From: Cyrtodaria siliqua
Taxonomy: Eukaryota > Mollusca > Bivalvia > Adapedonta > Hiatellidae
Assembly (NCBI GenBank): GCA_037043455.1
Contig: JAWPHD010005105.1
Span: 62,001-126,000 of the forward strand
Length of the DNA stretch: 64,000 bases
Direction of reading: 5' to 3'
This document shows positions 45,571-56,039 of the stretch, one piece after another; position 1 is the first letter of the stretch, and each line of letters begins with the position of its first letter. A program made the position numbers and the translations under genes. Under the pieces are notes generated by a model. The model saw only the letters and a list, made by a program, of their open reading frames with translations. It made no database searches and was not told the origin of the DNA.

Positions 45571-46782
45571 TCACCAACCATTCTTGAGAATATTCTTAGA
45601 CTTAAGCTCACGTATATGGCAAGCCAATTGTCCAATAATTACGTGAACCCAGGTTTACGGTCGAAAAACTAGGATTAACGATCGATAGACTAGGTTTTTC
45701 GAACGTAAAAGCATGTTAACCTATACTTTCGGGCGAAAACATAGGATAACGTCCGTAAACCATAGTTCACGTCCGTAAACCATAGTTCACGCTCGTAAAC
45801 GTAGGTTTACGCTCGTAAACCCAAGTTCACGGTCGTAAACATAGGTTTACATTCGTAAACTATGGTTTACGCTCGTGAACCCCGGTTCACGCTCGTAAAA
45901 ATAGGATAACGACCGAAATTCGTAGATCAATCGAGAAACCTAGTTTATCGAACGTAAACCATGGTTTACGGTCGATATACTAGGATTATCAAAACAACTA
46001 TGGATTTCGGGCGTGAAAATGGGTTCACGACATGAACCTATGTTTACGACCGTGGACCATAGTTTACGAACGTGAACCTATGTTTACGACCGTGAACTTG
46101 GGTTTACAAGCGTGAACCATAGTTTACGAACGTGAACCTAGGTTTACGTTCGATAAACTAGGTTTATCGAACAAATCTATGATTTTCGTTCGTTATCCTA
46201 TGTTCACGAGCATGAACCTATGTTCACGGTCGTAAACCCAAGTTCACGGTCGTAAATATAGGTTCACGTTCGTAAACTATGGTTCACGCTCGTGAACCCA
46301 GGTTCACGCCCGTAAATATAGGTTCACGCTCGTGAACTTAGGATAACGACCGAAATTCTTAGTCCAATCGAGAAACCTAGTTTATCGAACGTAAACATGG
46401 GTTCACGAGCGTAAACTATGGTTTACGCCCGTTATCCTATGTTTTCGCTCGAAAATATAAGTTAGTATTCGATAAACCTGGTTTTACGTTCGAAAAACCT
46501 AGTTTATCGATCGTTAATCCTAGTTTTTCGACCTGGGTTCACGTAATAATTGGACAATTGGCTTGCCATACACGTATGCAATTTTCAATCACAAATATTG
46601 CTATAAGTTTACAGAATAAACGTTCATAACAAGCTGCTATGTATAAATAAGATGCATACTAATAAATAGCAACGTCTTTCGATTGTTTATCTTTGAAGTT
46701 CCTGGAAATATTTTTGAACGAATTTTCAGTACTTGAGCTCAAGTCTAAAATAGTTTGAAGAATGGTTGGTGAATTTCAGAAG
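45571..46782. repeat. Inverted repeat surrounding the dyad-array element
   Basis: TTCACCAACCATTCTTGA and following sequence to GACTTAAGCTCA (about 45569-45610) reappears reversed and diverged at 46734-46782 (GAGCTCAAGTCTAAAAT ... GAATGGTTGGTGAATTTCAG). The pair brackets the 20 bp-dyad element and suggests it jumped into one arm of a larger foldback element. Confidence 0.65.
45615..46570. mobile_element. Inverted-repeat element built of ~45 tandem 20 bp palindromic units
   Basis: Both ends read TATGGCAAGCCAATTGTCCA inward, and the match continues for about 90 bp with few differences. CACGTA borders both ends (45609-45614, 46571-46576), a likely 6 bp target duplication. The interior (about 45640-46545) is a tandem array with 20 bp period. 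The typical unit CGTGAACCNNGGTTCACG plus two bases is itself a perfect dyad, with recurrent variants using TAAAC/GTTTA, GATAAAC/GTTTATC or GGATAACG. No coding capacity. It resembles a foldback or MITE whose interior became a minisatellite of binding-site-like palindromes. I do not recognise the family. Confidence 0.88.
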
Positions 46783-47670
46783 ATTGCGGTCATGCTCAGA
46801 ACGCGTTCGTCCAAAAACAAGTTTATCACATAACATGGTGTCTGGGAGTGCAGTAAAGCCATGACTTATTTCTCGTAATACCAGATGCAAATGAGGACCG
46901 AATCACTGTGTTTGTATACGTTAAAACTTTTAATACCAATTGTTTTTATGGTATATCATACGGTACGTTCAGACGCCTTAATTATTTATCATTATTTGAA
47001 ATCTTACTTCATAAAAAGAATGTTAGTAACGTTAAATTTGGTTTAGGGTGTCGCATTATTTGTAAGGCGAACGAATTTACAACCGCGTAACGTAGCGACG
47101 TCGTGTAAACAACAAAACGACGTCATGATTTGCCTTACAGGTTGCAGAAAACTAAATACTTTCCCATAGACTTCCTGTTGCACCTGTCAGCTAATATCTG
47201 AAGAATTATACACTAGATTTTCTTTAAATTACCTTATTTCATAGATATTTCCATCACAAAGCCTTTGAAAGTGCCAAAAAGACAACTTTTCCAGCTCAAC
47301 CTATCTGCACATGTCTGTGTTTACAAACACTATTGACTCCGCACTGAATATTGACATGCAATTTCAATGGATGTTAAATTTTCAAAAACATGAAAAAATA
47401 TTTTTTTATTTAATTTAATGATCCTAGCTGATGGGGATTATTTTACCTATAGTTTATCCTTCCTGAAAATGCATATTGAATATTTAGAAGTTATATCTGC
47501 TGACCTCTGTGAACTTTCACTTCTGTACTGAATCGTACACAACAAAAGGCGGGGCTTAACCCAGGCTATATTTAGCTGTACGCAGCCTATAAATTGCCGC
47601 CGTATATAAGGCAAATTTACAACCTTAAAGTGAAACTTTCACGTCGTAGGTGGGTCATGTGATAAACAGA
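46783..47670. other. Rest of the insert in gypsy C
   Basis: No gene. It contains CG-containing blocks near 47085-47130 (ACGACGTCATGA) and a weakly similar block near 47605-47650. Its relation to the flanking foldback elements is unclear. Confidence 0.4.
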
Positions 47671-47812
47671 ATCTTACATTCGTGACTGTGTGTTATTGAC
47701 TTTAATAAACTCGTTGGATAAAAAGATAGGATACTCGGCAAGAGCCTCGTATCCTATCATTTTATCCAACTTGTTTATTAAAATCAATAATACACAGTCA
47801 CGAATGTAAGAT
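47671..47812. repeat. Foldback with ~60 bp arms at the RT breakpoint
   Basis: ATCTTACATTCGTGACTGTG at 47671 is mirrored by CACAGTCACGAATGTAAGAT ending 47812. The arms stay complementary to a short GC-richer loop (CTCGGCAAGAGCCTCG). Its right end coincides with the break after the VDD box of gypsy C. Confidence 0.88.
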
Positions 47813-47815
47813 CCT

Positions 47816-48303
47816 CTATATATCATCAACAATCGAGATTACACCCTGTAATCCCTCGAAGATTTCATGAACCTTTCGTTGAAAGATATCCTGTGAACTC
47901 CTTATACCCATAGGGAGCCTTAAATATCTGTACCGTCCGAACTGTGTGTTAAATGTCGTCAAATAAGACGAGTTTTCGTCTAGTCTAATTGACCAGTATC
48001 CTTTAGTTGCGTCAAGCACACTAAAATATTTGGCCCCAGTCAATTTCAATGTCGTCAATACTCCTCATAGGGTAGTGGGGTCTCTGTATACTGTCATTCA
48101 GTGCTTTTGGGTCGAGACAGACTCTCAGCTTTTTGTACACAAACAAGTGAATTGACCCAATTCGCAGGCTCTGTAACCTTGCAAATAAGTTGCTTTGATT
48201 CCATAGAATCAAGTTCTGCTTTTAATTTGTCTTGCAGTCCAAAGGGAACTTTCCTTGGGGGCAAACAACAGGAACAGCATCTTCTTTCAAATGCATTGAA
48301 CAT
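47816..48303 (-). pseudogene. pol: RT fingers/palm of gypsy C up to the VDD box
   Basis: PPRKVPFGLQDKLKAELDSM, NWVNSLVCVQK, LRVCLDPKALNDSI, YFSVLDATKGYWSIRLDE (catalytic Asp), YRYLRLPMGIRSSQDIFQR and finally VISIVDDI (47816-47840). The reading frame changes twice (about 48120-48150 and 48030-48050). Immediately after VDDI a stop and the foldback sequence begin, so catalytic residues are present but the polypeptide is cut. Confidence 0.88.
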
Positions 48304-48308
48304 GTCTT

Positions 48309-48614
48309 ACACGTAATACAACAAATCCGGACGGATTTTATCCGGAGATTTGGCAGGCCTGTTTCATTGTTCAATTTTTATTGAAAGCACTCAGGCGACA
48401 CAATCGTATTCATTCATTTCTTTGTTATATGTGTCTAAACAATTTTAAAATGCAACAAAGGTTCTCTATCCCAACGACGAATATATCGATTACACGTGGA
48501 GATAATATATGTATTACTGTTTTCATGTTCATATCTATTACTGCACTGTTGTACATGTCATGGTATACTTAGTATTTGTTGTCCTGATAGGCTGTACAGC
48601 CCATTGCAAATTAA
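48309..48614. other. Short spacer between gypsy C and the SINE
   Basis: No gene. 48333-48362 is a 30 bp match, inverted, to 59506-59535 (core GGAGATTTGGCAGGCCTGT). Confidence 0.5.
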
Positions 48615-48879
48615 TGAATGAATTGGATTATATAGTCGCACCAACAGCTAAGGTCATATGGCGACTTTCCAGCTTCCATTGGTGGAGGAAGACCCCAGGT
48701 GCCCCTCCGGGCAATTTCGTGCACGGGCGGGCACCTGGGTAGAACCACCGACGTTCCGCAAGCCAGCTGGATAGCTTCATCACATAAAGATTCCTAGGCC
48801 CCTGAGGGATCGAACCTACAGCGGTGAGGGGCAAGTGATTTCAAGTCAGAGACGTTAACCACTCGGCCACGGACGCCCT
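48615..48879 (-). mobile_element. Meta-type SINE with tRNA-Ser-like head and 14 bp duplication
   Basis: Minus strand: the head GTCCGTGGCCGAGTGGTTAA (A-box), TGACTTGAAATCA anticodon-arm-like segment and GTAGGTTCGATCCC (B-box) resemble tRNA-Ser. The central part (AGCTGGCTTGCGGAACG, GGTGGTTCTACCCAGGTGCC, GCACCTGGGGTCTTCCTCC, AAAGTCGCCATATGACC) matches what I know as the Meta domain of bivalve SINEs. The tail is ATTC-rich. A perfect 14 bp duplication CCATTGCAAATTAA flanks it (48601-48614, 48880-48893), so this insertion is recent and was LINE-mobilised. Confidence 0.9.
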
Positions 48880-48910
48880 CCATTGCAAATTAAAAATATA
48901 TTATATCTCT

Positions 48911-48969
48911 CTGTGTGTGCGTGCGTGCGGTGCGTGCGTGCGTGCCTGCGTGCGTGTGTGTGTGTGTCT
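48911..48969. repeat. (TGCG)n/(TG)n microsatellite
   Basis: About 59 bp of GTGC/GTGT repeats with single interruptions; alternating purine-pyrimidine DNA. Confidence 0.9.
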
Positions 48970-51248
48970 GTCAAGCCGGGCATCATCTTCCTACGATAAA
49001 GCTAAAACATCACAGAGCTACATCAAAGTCATAAATATCGTTGTCAAATTGACAAGAAAGGTCTGAATATAAAAAAAACAAAAAAACGAGGATAAACATT
49101 TGTGAGCGATTTTTTCCACACAAACTGCCCATTCAGAAAGATTTCTCACACATTGTGGTAATAAACAAATGGCCTGTAACGTATTTAAACAAAAACTCAA
49201 AGTAGAACATGAAAAAGATCAACAAGACATATGACCTTTTCATCATGGAAGTGCAGTCGCAAAATTAAGATGTGGTGTTGCGCCCATGCGTTTAGAAACT
49301 GCTATATATGAATGAAACGTACCTTTTAATTTTCGCACAAGTTTTTATTGTACCGATGAAGTTAAAGATGAAATACATGTTTTACTTAAATGCGCATTAT
49401 ATGAGGAATTGTGCTTTGAAATATTTCGAAACGTATAACAGAGAATATTCTTAATGTCTGACCATACACAACTATTTTTGTTTTAGATAACCATGATTTA
49501 ATCAAATGTACTGACAAAGCCTGCCATAATATTTTAAAACAATGACAATGACAAGTATTGTTATACTGCATTGTAATGATCTATTGTTTTATCCAGTAAT
49601 TTAAGAAGTAGTGACTGGGCACTTGCTCAAATATGCCATAATGTCGTATGACACAGGGTAAAACTGCCAAATCCCGTTCTTAAGTTTCTTCTGATATTTA
49701 AGGCAGAAATAATATAATATCACCGTACACAGGATATAACTCTTTTTAATTTGAGACCAGTCGCAGACTCCTGCTGTTAAAAATGATGAATTATATACGG
49801 GTTCAGATTTCAGCAAAACTACAACAACATCAAGAAGTAACATAAAACAGGCCATAGTCAGACTTTTTAATATAATGTTTGCATTTTTAGCAAACATATT
49901 CTGAAAATACTAGTACATTCTTAACATAATTAGACTTTAATTTTAGACCATTTGCAGACGGTTGCTTTAAGAATGACAATTTCTATAGCATTACAAATAA
50001 AAGTGCATACGTGAAATTTCGAGTATTTTCAATCTGAAAGCATCAGTTGCAAATCTCTGGTTTATTACGTCTCTGTTTTATCTTAATAAAGATGCTAGTT
50101 TTACCATTCTTTTAGGATTCATATTTAATCAGTTTTTTGTCAAATCTGATTTGATGGAATCTAGTTATTTTAGCCTTTTTTAACAGCGTTTATAAGGAAA
50201 GTTTCTGCTCTCCGGATGCACTTTTTTTTCTAAATTTCATATCTTTTATTGAAGCATTTTAACAACTGTCTTTAAATATTTATATAGTGTATAACTAGAG
50301 ATACGTTTATGACATTAGCTATATCACTCGTAACTGATCGTCTCTTATATATATCTATCTGTATAGAGAGCCATTGGTACATTTTTATTGTTAACTAAAT
50401 AAGTTGAAACTAAAATAGTGTCTGTCTGTCTGTCTGTCTGTCTTGTCTGTCCGACCGACCGACCGACCGACCGTCGGTTCATCTGTCTGTCTGCGTAGAT
50501 CGTCGATGGCCACATTTGGTCAATTGGCCTACATAATACGTTTTTCGACAAAATGTTTAAGTACAAAATGAATTGTTTAGAATGTAGACCACTTACCTCA
50601 ATTCTAGAATTTTTATCGCACGCCCGTAGCACTGGAAATCGTCTGCCTAAAACCCTCGGTAACGCTAAAGTATGTAGAGAATTATAAACATTTTCCTATT
50701 TATTTGACAGATGTGAACTACCCAAACTCACAAACGCATATGATCAGACTACGCCAATTACCAACCAATCAGCGGTAAATTCGGAGCTATTACACAGAAT
50801 CTCTTAAGTTTGATTGGTTGGCAATGTAAACAAACCAAAAAATCTTGCTAAAAAATTAAAATTCAACTTTTGAAGAGTACTAATAATGTTAAATCATACA
50901 TTTGTGCAATGTATTCATAATTTGTTGCATAATCAAAAAAAGAAGAATATTTTACAGTTTCCTCATGTTTCTACATGCAAGTAGGTGGGTCAGCACCATC
51001 CGACACAGCTTTTTCAAAACATACTCGATGTATGGTATGTGTGTGTGTTTTTTGATAAAACTAAGATAGGTCTTTCAAAACAAGTAAGCAACAATATAGC
51101 TTCTTACATTAGGGAACTCAGTACATCGCTTAGAGCTGTGGAAAAAGAGTTGGTGTAGTATGACCATATATACTGTATAAGGTGTATAGCCACCAATTGC
51201 ATACACATTTCATACACAGTTCCGAGGTGTAGGCCCTATTTTAAACAA
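48970..51248. other. Intergenic DNA, no gene seen
   Basis: AT-rich. Apart from the microsatellite at 50419-50495, nothing is recognised. Frames at 49601-49897 (-) and 50345-50632 (-) lack known motifs; the second owes its length to the microsatellite. Confidence 0.45.
50419..50495. repeat. (TCTG)n(ACCG)n compound microsatellite
   Basis: About seven TGTC units, then six GACC units, then more CTGT units. Tetranucleotide tracts like this are length-variable. Confidence 0.9.
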
Positions 51249-51590
51249 GCCAACACTTTTGGTTTAAACATATTTTATTGCATTTTTTTAACAAAGTATG
51301 CAAATGGGTCGGGCCACAAGTTCTTACAACATTGGTTACGGCCCTTCCCAATACAATTTAAATTACAAAGAGCAATTTTAATGTTATGGCTATAGTAAAC
51401 ATATTAAGTAACAATGAATACAGAAACTAAATGAATTAAAGTTTACAAATGTAAACATAAACAGTTGTCACAATAGTTGAGTGAAAGAAAAGAAAAAGAA
51501 AAAAGAAAAGAAGGAGGAGAAGACGACAGAATATGTTTAATAAGAGTACATAGGGTCAGTCCGAACACACTGCTGAGTTGTTTTAATACA

Positions 51591-52445
51591 CTAGTTAAAA
51601 CGCCTGGTGTCTCTTATATATGTTTGCACAGCTAGAAAAACAATTTCATTTTCTTTATCACTAAAATTTGTATTGCCAATACACAATTTGTCAACGTTCA
51701 ACGGATGGAAGAGTCTGGTTGATATAAACAGGTCACCCCTCTGTTCAGTAAATCGACAACATTTAAAAAGAAAATGTTCAGCATCTTCTTTGTCTTGTCC
51801 ACAGTCGCATGTTGGTGATAATCGTAAATGGTTCAAATACAAATCACCATTAAGGTTGCTGCATAAGTTTCGAATGCGAGCATGAATTACAGAAAGTGAT
51901 CGTAAGCCGCATAAATAAAACGACGGGACAGTGGGACGCTTAAACATTGTGTTTAGGAGACAACATTTAAATGCCTTTAAAGATACTAATTCACGAACAT
52001 GTGTAGGTAGATTATTCCAAAGACTTAATGACGAAGGGATAAATGATTTGGAAAATAATTCTGTTCTCCTTATCGGTGTTACGTAGTCATCTGAGTTCCT
52101 CAAGTTGTAATTATTAATATCTCTAACAAACGGAGGAAACAAGTTATTTACACTCTCAGGCAACATTTTATTTTTAGCTTTAAATACAGTTATGAGTTTC
52201 TGAAATGTTCGTCTGTCTGCTAGCGAAAGCCATCCAATTTCGACGATTAATTTGTTAATAGATACGGATCGAGTCAAACCGGTAACAATACGCGCAGCTT
52301 CATATTGCAGTTGTTCTAAAGAGTTTCTCTCACCGACAGTACAACCGTCCCACACTGTGGAAGCATATTCTAAAATTGGTCGCATATATGATATATATAC
52401 TTGATTCATAGTTTTTCGACCTACTTTGTATTTTAAAATTCTCAT
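51591..52445 (-). pseudogene. LINE post-RT domain
   Basis: A 284-codon frame: YISYMRPILEYASTVWDG (the conserved block after the thumb), LEQLQYEAARIVTGLTR, then RRTFQKLITVFKAKN and a C-terminal cysteine motif CDCGQDKEDAEHFLFKCC, normally involved in RNA binding. It ends at TAA 51591. A stop just before 52445 separates it from RT. Confidence 0.88.
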
Positions 52446-53488
52446 TCGGCCTTAAACTTTGGATGCTGAGGTTAGAATGTTTTTAATATGTTCATGCCAT
52501 TTACCATTATTACTTATAGTCAAGCCTAGATGTTTGTGATGTTCTACAAATGTAAGTTGTACGTCATTAAAAAATAAATTTGGTTGTCTGATGTTATTTG
52601 TTTACGTTATAAATAAAACTTCAGTTTTTATTTGGGTTAAACTTTACTAACCATGTTTTAGCCCATTCAGACATAATTTGCAAGTCATGATTTAATATAC
52701 CTTCCATATCTTCTGTGTTAGAAGTTGCGACTGAAAGCGAGCTATCATCGGCAAATTAACATATGTTCAGCGATATCGTTTATGTAAATTAAAAAGAACA
52801 AAGGTCCGAGTACTGAACCTTGCGGAACGCCAGCTGTTATTATTTTTAAATCTGATTTGGCATTTCCTATAAAGACTCTCTGTTTTCTATTGGAGAGGTA
52901 ATCTGAAATCCATGATAAAAGTTTGCCATCGATACCATTTTGTTTCAATTTAAATAGTAACGCTTTCCGCCAAACGCGATCAAATGCCTTAGATATATCA
53001 GCAAAGACAATACACATAATTTGTTTTGCATCAAGTGTTTGGCATATTTGATGGCAAATATCTAATAGTTGGTAAACTGTGGAATGACCCGGTCGGAAAC
53101 CGAATTGGTTAGCAAAAAGCAAATTGTTAAAGACTAAGAAGTTAAAAACATGTTTAAAAATAATTCTGTCTAAAATCTTTGCAACGCAACTAAGTAACGA
53201 AATCGGTCTATAGTTACTTGGGGAATTAAAAACTCCCGCTTTAAATAATGGCATAACAATAGCACTTTTCCATAAGTCGGGATAAATGCTTTCATTAATG
53301 GAGCGATTAAAAAGTGTACAAAGTGGTTTTGAAATGGTATTAACTGTTTCTTTCAACATCCTATGACTTATTTCATCCTCTCCACTAGCCTTGTGCATCA
53401 CTAAAATCTTAATTATATCTACAATTTCAGATTCCTGTATTACTATATCATCTATTCTCGAATTAGTTCTGTGAAAAAACTGTGGCAA
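52446..53488 (-). pseudogene. LINE reverse transcriptase, frameshifted before FADD
   Basis: GEDEISHRMLKE, PLCTLFNRSINESIYPDLWK, NYRPISLLSCVAKILDRI, ANQFGFRPGHSTVYQLL, IMCIVFADISKAFDRVWR (first catalytic Asp), TAGVPQGSVLGPLFFLIYIN and NDIAEHM are RT motifs in order. The YxDD-equivalent FADD at about 52753-52742 is displaced by a one-base shift. Downstream sequence to 52446 (thumb, KFNPNKTE type) is in a third frame. Confidence 0.9.
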
Positions 53489-53720
53489 TCTCGCATCTGA
53501 GTCATCAACAGTCGATATTGAAGCAAAGTAATCATTTAAGCAGTCAGCTTTTTTCTTTATCAGAAAATGAGTAAATCACTTCACCAGTATCTAATGTTGT
53601 AACAAGTGGTGGAATAACTTCAGAACTTGTGTTTGACTTTATAAAATATTTTAAGATTTTCCAGTATTTACGCTGATCTGTGACATTTGCATCGCAAATT
53701 ATATCTTCCAAATTGCTAAA
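53489..53720 (-). pseudogene. LINE segment between endonuclease and RT
   Basis: DQRKYWKILKYFIKSNTSSE and PPLVTTLDTGEVIYSFSDKE match the linker that precedes RT in jockey/CR1-type LINEs. The apparent start codon at 53735 is in the flanking duplication, so the element is truncated here. The frame breaks near 53550. Confidence 0.75.
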
Positions 53721-53856
53721 GCCAACACTTTTCATGGAGCATTATTATTCATGAATATATAAATTCAAATAACTATTACTGTGTATAGAAATCATTATTA
53801 CGCTCTATTACTGAGATTATGTTTGACCCAATTCGGGATTCCATATACAGTATATA

Positions 53857-54741
53857 TATTATGCGTGCTGAATTGGTGTGAATTCGAAGGTTGAAATAAT
53901 GGACACGCAGGTTTTCAATGATAACTTCTTTAATAAAATAAACACTTTGATAATGTACATCGGTATTCCTAACATACAGTTCTATATCATGGTCTTAAAC
54001 TCCAAGATAATTAAACGTCGATAGAAAAGTTACTTATCCGAAATGGATGCACATGAAAGGTAATTCCTTTCAAGATAAACTAATTAACTATTTGTTAAAG
54101 TCCAGTATCATACAGTTATGAAAATTGAAGGTAATTCCATTCAAATTAAAAGTGTAATGCACGTTAAGACGGTAAATTCCAGTCTGCCTAGAAGAGCACA
54201 TAACTACTGTTTTAAATACCATTTCTTGGCTTCCAGGTGTGATAATCATTGTAAAAATAAGATTAGCTTAAATAACATGTTGCATTATAAGGCTAGACAA
54301 ACAAGGATAACACAATCAAGTTGGCTTTGACATTTCCTGTTTCATAGGAATTTCACAGCTTGTTTTACAATATGGCTTGATCACTTCTCTAAGGATCAAA
54401 CAACTTATCAATTAACACCATCTGAGAAGTTGATAAGTAATTATGAGAACATTTGTTGTAAACTTTTCATACAAAATGTTGACTTTGAATGAACTATTTT
54501 TGGGAAAGTCAGAAACTATTTAGTAAAAACAATTTAATAAAATATAAGATAGTATATTTAGAATTACGTTACAAAGTTTGAAAAATAAGAAATTTATGTT
54601 ATTTAAAGAAATGTACACTGGTGCCTTTGACAACATATTTAATTAAACACACCTTTATAATTACATACATATGACAATTGTTTGAATAGTTTATTTTATA
54701 CTTTATACAAGAAAAACTACATGAAAATGCAGGGCATAACA
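53857..54741 (-). repeat. 3' LTR of the young element
   Basis: Matches 56040-56924 at a constant offset with no difference seen in the stretches compared. Minus-strand termini are TGTTATGCCC and GCATAATA. A chance 70-codon plus-strand frame occurs in each LTR (54118-54330, 56301-56513) with identical translation. Confidence 0.9.
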
Positions 54742-56039
54742 ATTCCCCACTGGTTATAAGACTTTGGTCCCCAAAGTTTGAAAAATGAAAATATAACATA
54801 TGTACAATATGATCACAATCTGTAAAGTAAATTCATATGGGTATTCCAGTAGTGTTAATTAAAAACAATTCAAATAATAAATCCGCTCATGTTCATTATA
54901 CTGACACACTGGGTTCAAATCGGAAGCCTTTCAAGGATTGATGCGATATGCACAGTTTCCAATTTAAGCGGGCCAATTCAACTGGTCGCTATAGGTGTGT
55001 CGTTTACAATTGGCACAGTTAAACTTTTGGATGCGTGTGCTTCTTCTGCCCTTCGTAAGGCCATTGCCATCGATTTGTCAAAACGAAATGTTCTTGCTGA
55101 AGCACTGTTGTCATTTTCCCTTGGAGTAGGTTCGTTCACGTGTTCTAAACGTTCCAAGAGTCTATCATTTGCTTTCAGTATGGCTTCCTCGTTCAGCAGT
55201 CCAAGAGATTGTATTCTGTTTTGACTTGGAACTGATTTTAGGTTTTAAATCTAGGTGATGAACTTTAATTTGTGTTTGTTGTTGCATTTTGTTTGTAATG
55301 TGATGGTTCTCGTCCTGCAGACCTGCTATCTGAATTTTGAGATGGCCGCGACTACAGAATTCAATTGAGTCATTTCCGTTTGTATTTTCAATAAATTGGG
55401 TTTTCTCTCTTTAACGATTCTTCTAAATGATGCATTTTCCATGTTAATTGTTCATTTTCCTTTTAAGATGCGAAATCAAGTATTTTTAGAAATTGTCCTG
55501 TTTAAAGTGTTCCTTTGACACACAATCTTTCAAAATAGAAACTTCTGACTGTAGCTGTAGGTTTTCTATGTTTTGTTTATCATTATTTTCAAAAGTTGAT
55601 TGTTTTGAAACAGCTTTAGAGGCAAACTGTACGTTGTGCCTAAGAAACCCATCGCTTTAATTTCTGAATTGCAAACTGAATGAAAAGGAAAAAGTGGTCA
55701 AATTGCCGTACGTTGGATGAAAGTGTTCAATCTTTCCTGGTCACGCTGCCGTTGTTTGACACTTTTCTTATTTCTCCATTGTGTCTGTTTGTCAAGCTGA
55801 TGATGGCACTTGCTTGCAGGTAGTGTCAAATAGAGAATCACGGGTAGCATTTGTTGGTTCCATGGTGGTCTGCTGTTTCTAAACTTGTTGTTCCTTGCTG
55901 ATCCGCGATCCATGTTAATGATGGAAAATCACAGTAAAAAGTCGCTTATTTTATAGTGTGTATTTAGGGAACTCGCTTGGCAATTGCTGAGAGGTACGTC
56001 AGTTCACGTACCACTGTGATACCCGGATTCTCCACCACT
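54742..56039 (-). pseudogene. Gag-like / coiled-coil internal region, decayed
   Basis: Minus strand: MDRGSARNNKFRNSRPPWNQ at 55913 opens a basic 71-codon frame. Other frames then carry NDKQNIENLQLQSEVSILKD and KENEQLTWKMHHLEESLKRE (coiled coil, about 55560-55410), LQDENHHITNKMQQQTQIK, and a last segment LNEEAILKANDRLLERLEHV with RTFRFDKSMAMALRRAEEAH (about 55210-55030). Frame changes and stops break it up. Position right after the primer-binding site and the coiled-coil-then-basic layout suggest a Gag; no zinc knuckle or known capsid motif is seen. Confidence 0.6.
56018..56037 (-). other. Primer-binding site of the young element
   Basis: On the minus strand TGGTGGAGAATCCGGGTATC begins two bases after the LTR. 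It is complementary to a tRNA ending GATACCCGG-ATTCTCC-A-CCA, i.e. T-arm plus acceptor stem. I cannot name the tRNA with certainty. Confidence 0.75.

Larger units (their letters stand above)
43764..48303 (-). mobile_element. Ty3/gypsy retrotransposon C, minus strand, interrupted
   Basis: Read on the minus strand: RT fingers and palm (48303-47816), an interruption of about 2.25 kb (47813-45567), RT thumb (45565-45361), RNase H (45315-44995), linker, integrase (44682-44017) and a C-terminal tail. The sequence differs from elements A and B (VDDI active site, NFDRD connection), so this is a third lineage. No gag, protease or LTR was found; the 5' end is cut at about 48308, next to a short dispersed repeat shared with 59506-59535. 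Confidence 0.88.
51261..53720 (-). mobile_element. 5'-truncated jockey/CR1-like LINE with 12 bp duplication
   Basis: GCCAACACTTTT occurs at 51249-51260 and 53721-53732 and brackets a minus-strand LINE of 2460 bp, showing target-primed insertion. The copy starts inside the segment before RT, covers the whole RT and C-terminal region, and ends with a 3' UTR containing GGGAAGGGCCGTAACC and GGCCCGACCCA, a layout common in this LINE group, then AATAAAATATG. The ORF has frameshifts near 53550, at 52744 and near 52445. Confidence 0.9.

Noticed and set aside
45640..46545. CRISPR-like array because of regular short repeats
   Set aside because: There are no unique spacers; units abut with a 20 bp period, and the genome is eukaryotic.
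48800..48879. A tRNA-Ser gene on the minus strand
   Set aside because: Head resembles tRNA-Ser, but it is joined to a SINE core and flanked by a 14 bp target duplication that encloses both.
54118..54330. 70-codon frame repeated identically at 56301-56513
   Set aside because: It lies inside LTRs on the strand opposite to the element's coding direction and is identical only because the LTRs are. No known motif.
54889..55224. 111-codon plus-strand frame
   Set aside because: The complementary strand gives a more protein-like, charged coiled-coil sequence consistent with the element's orientation; the plus frame is a shadow.
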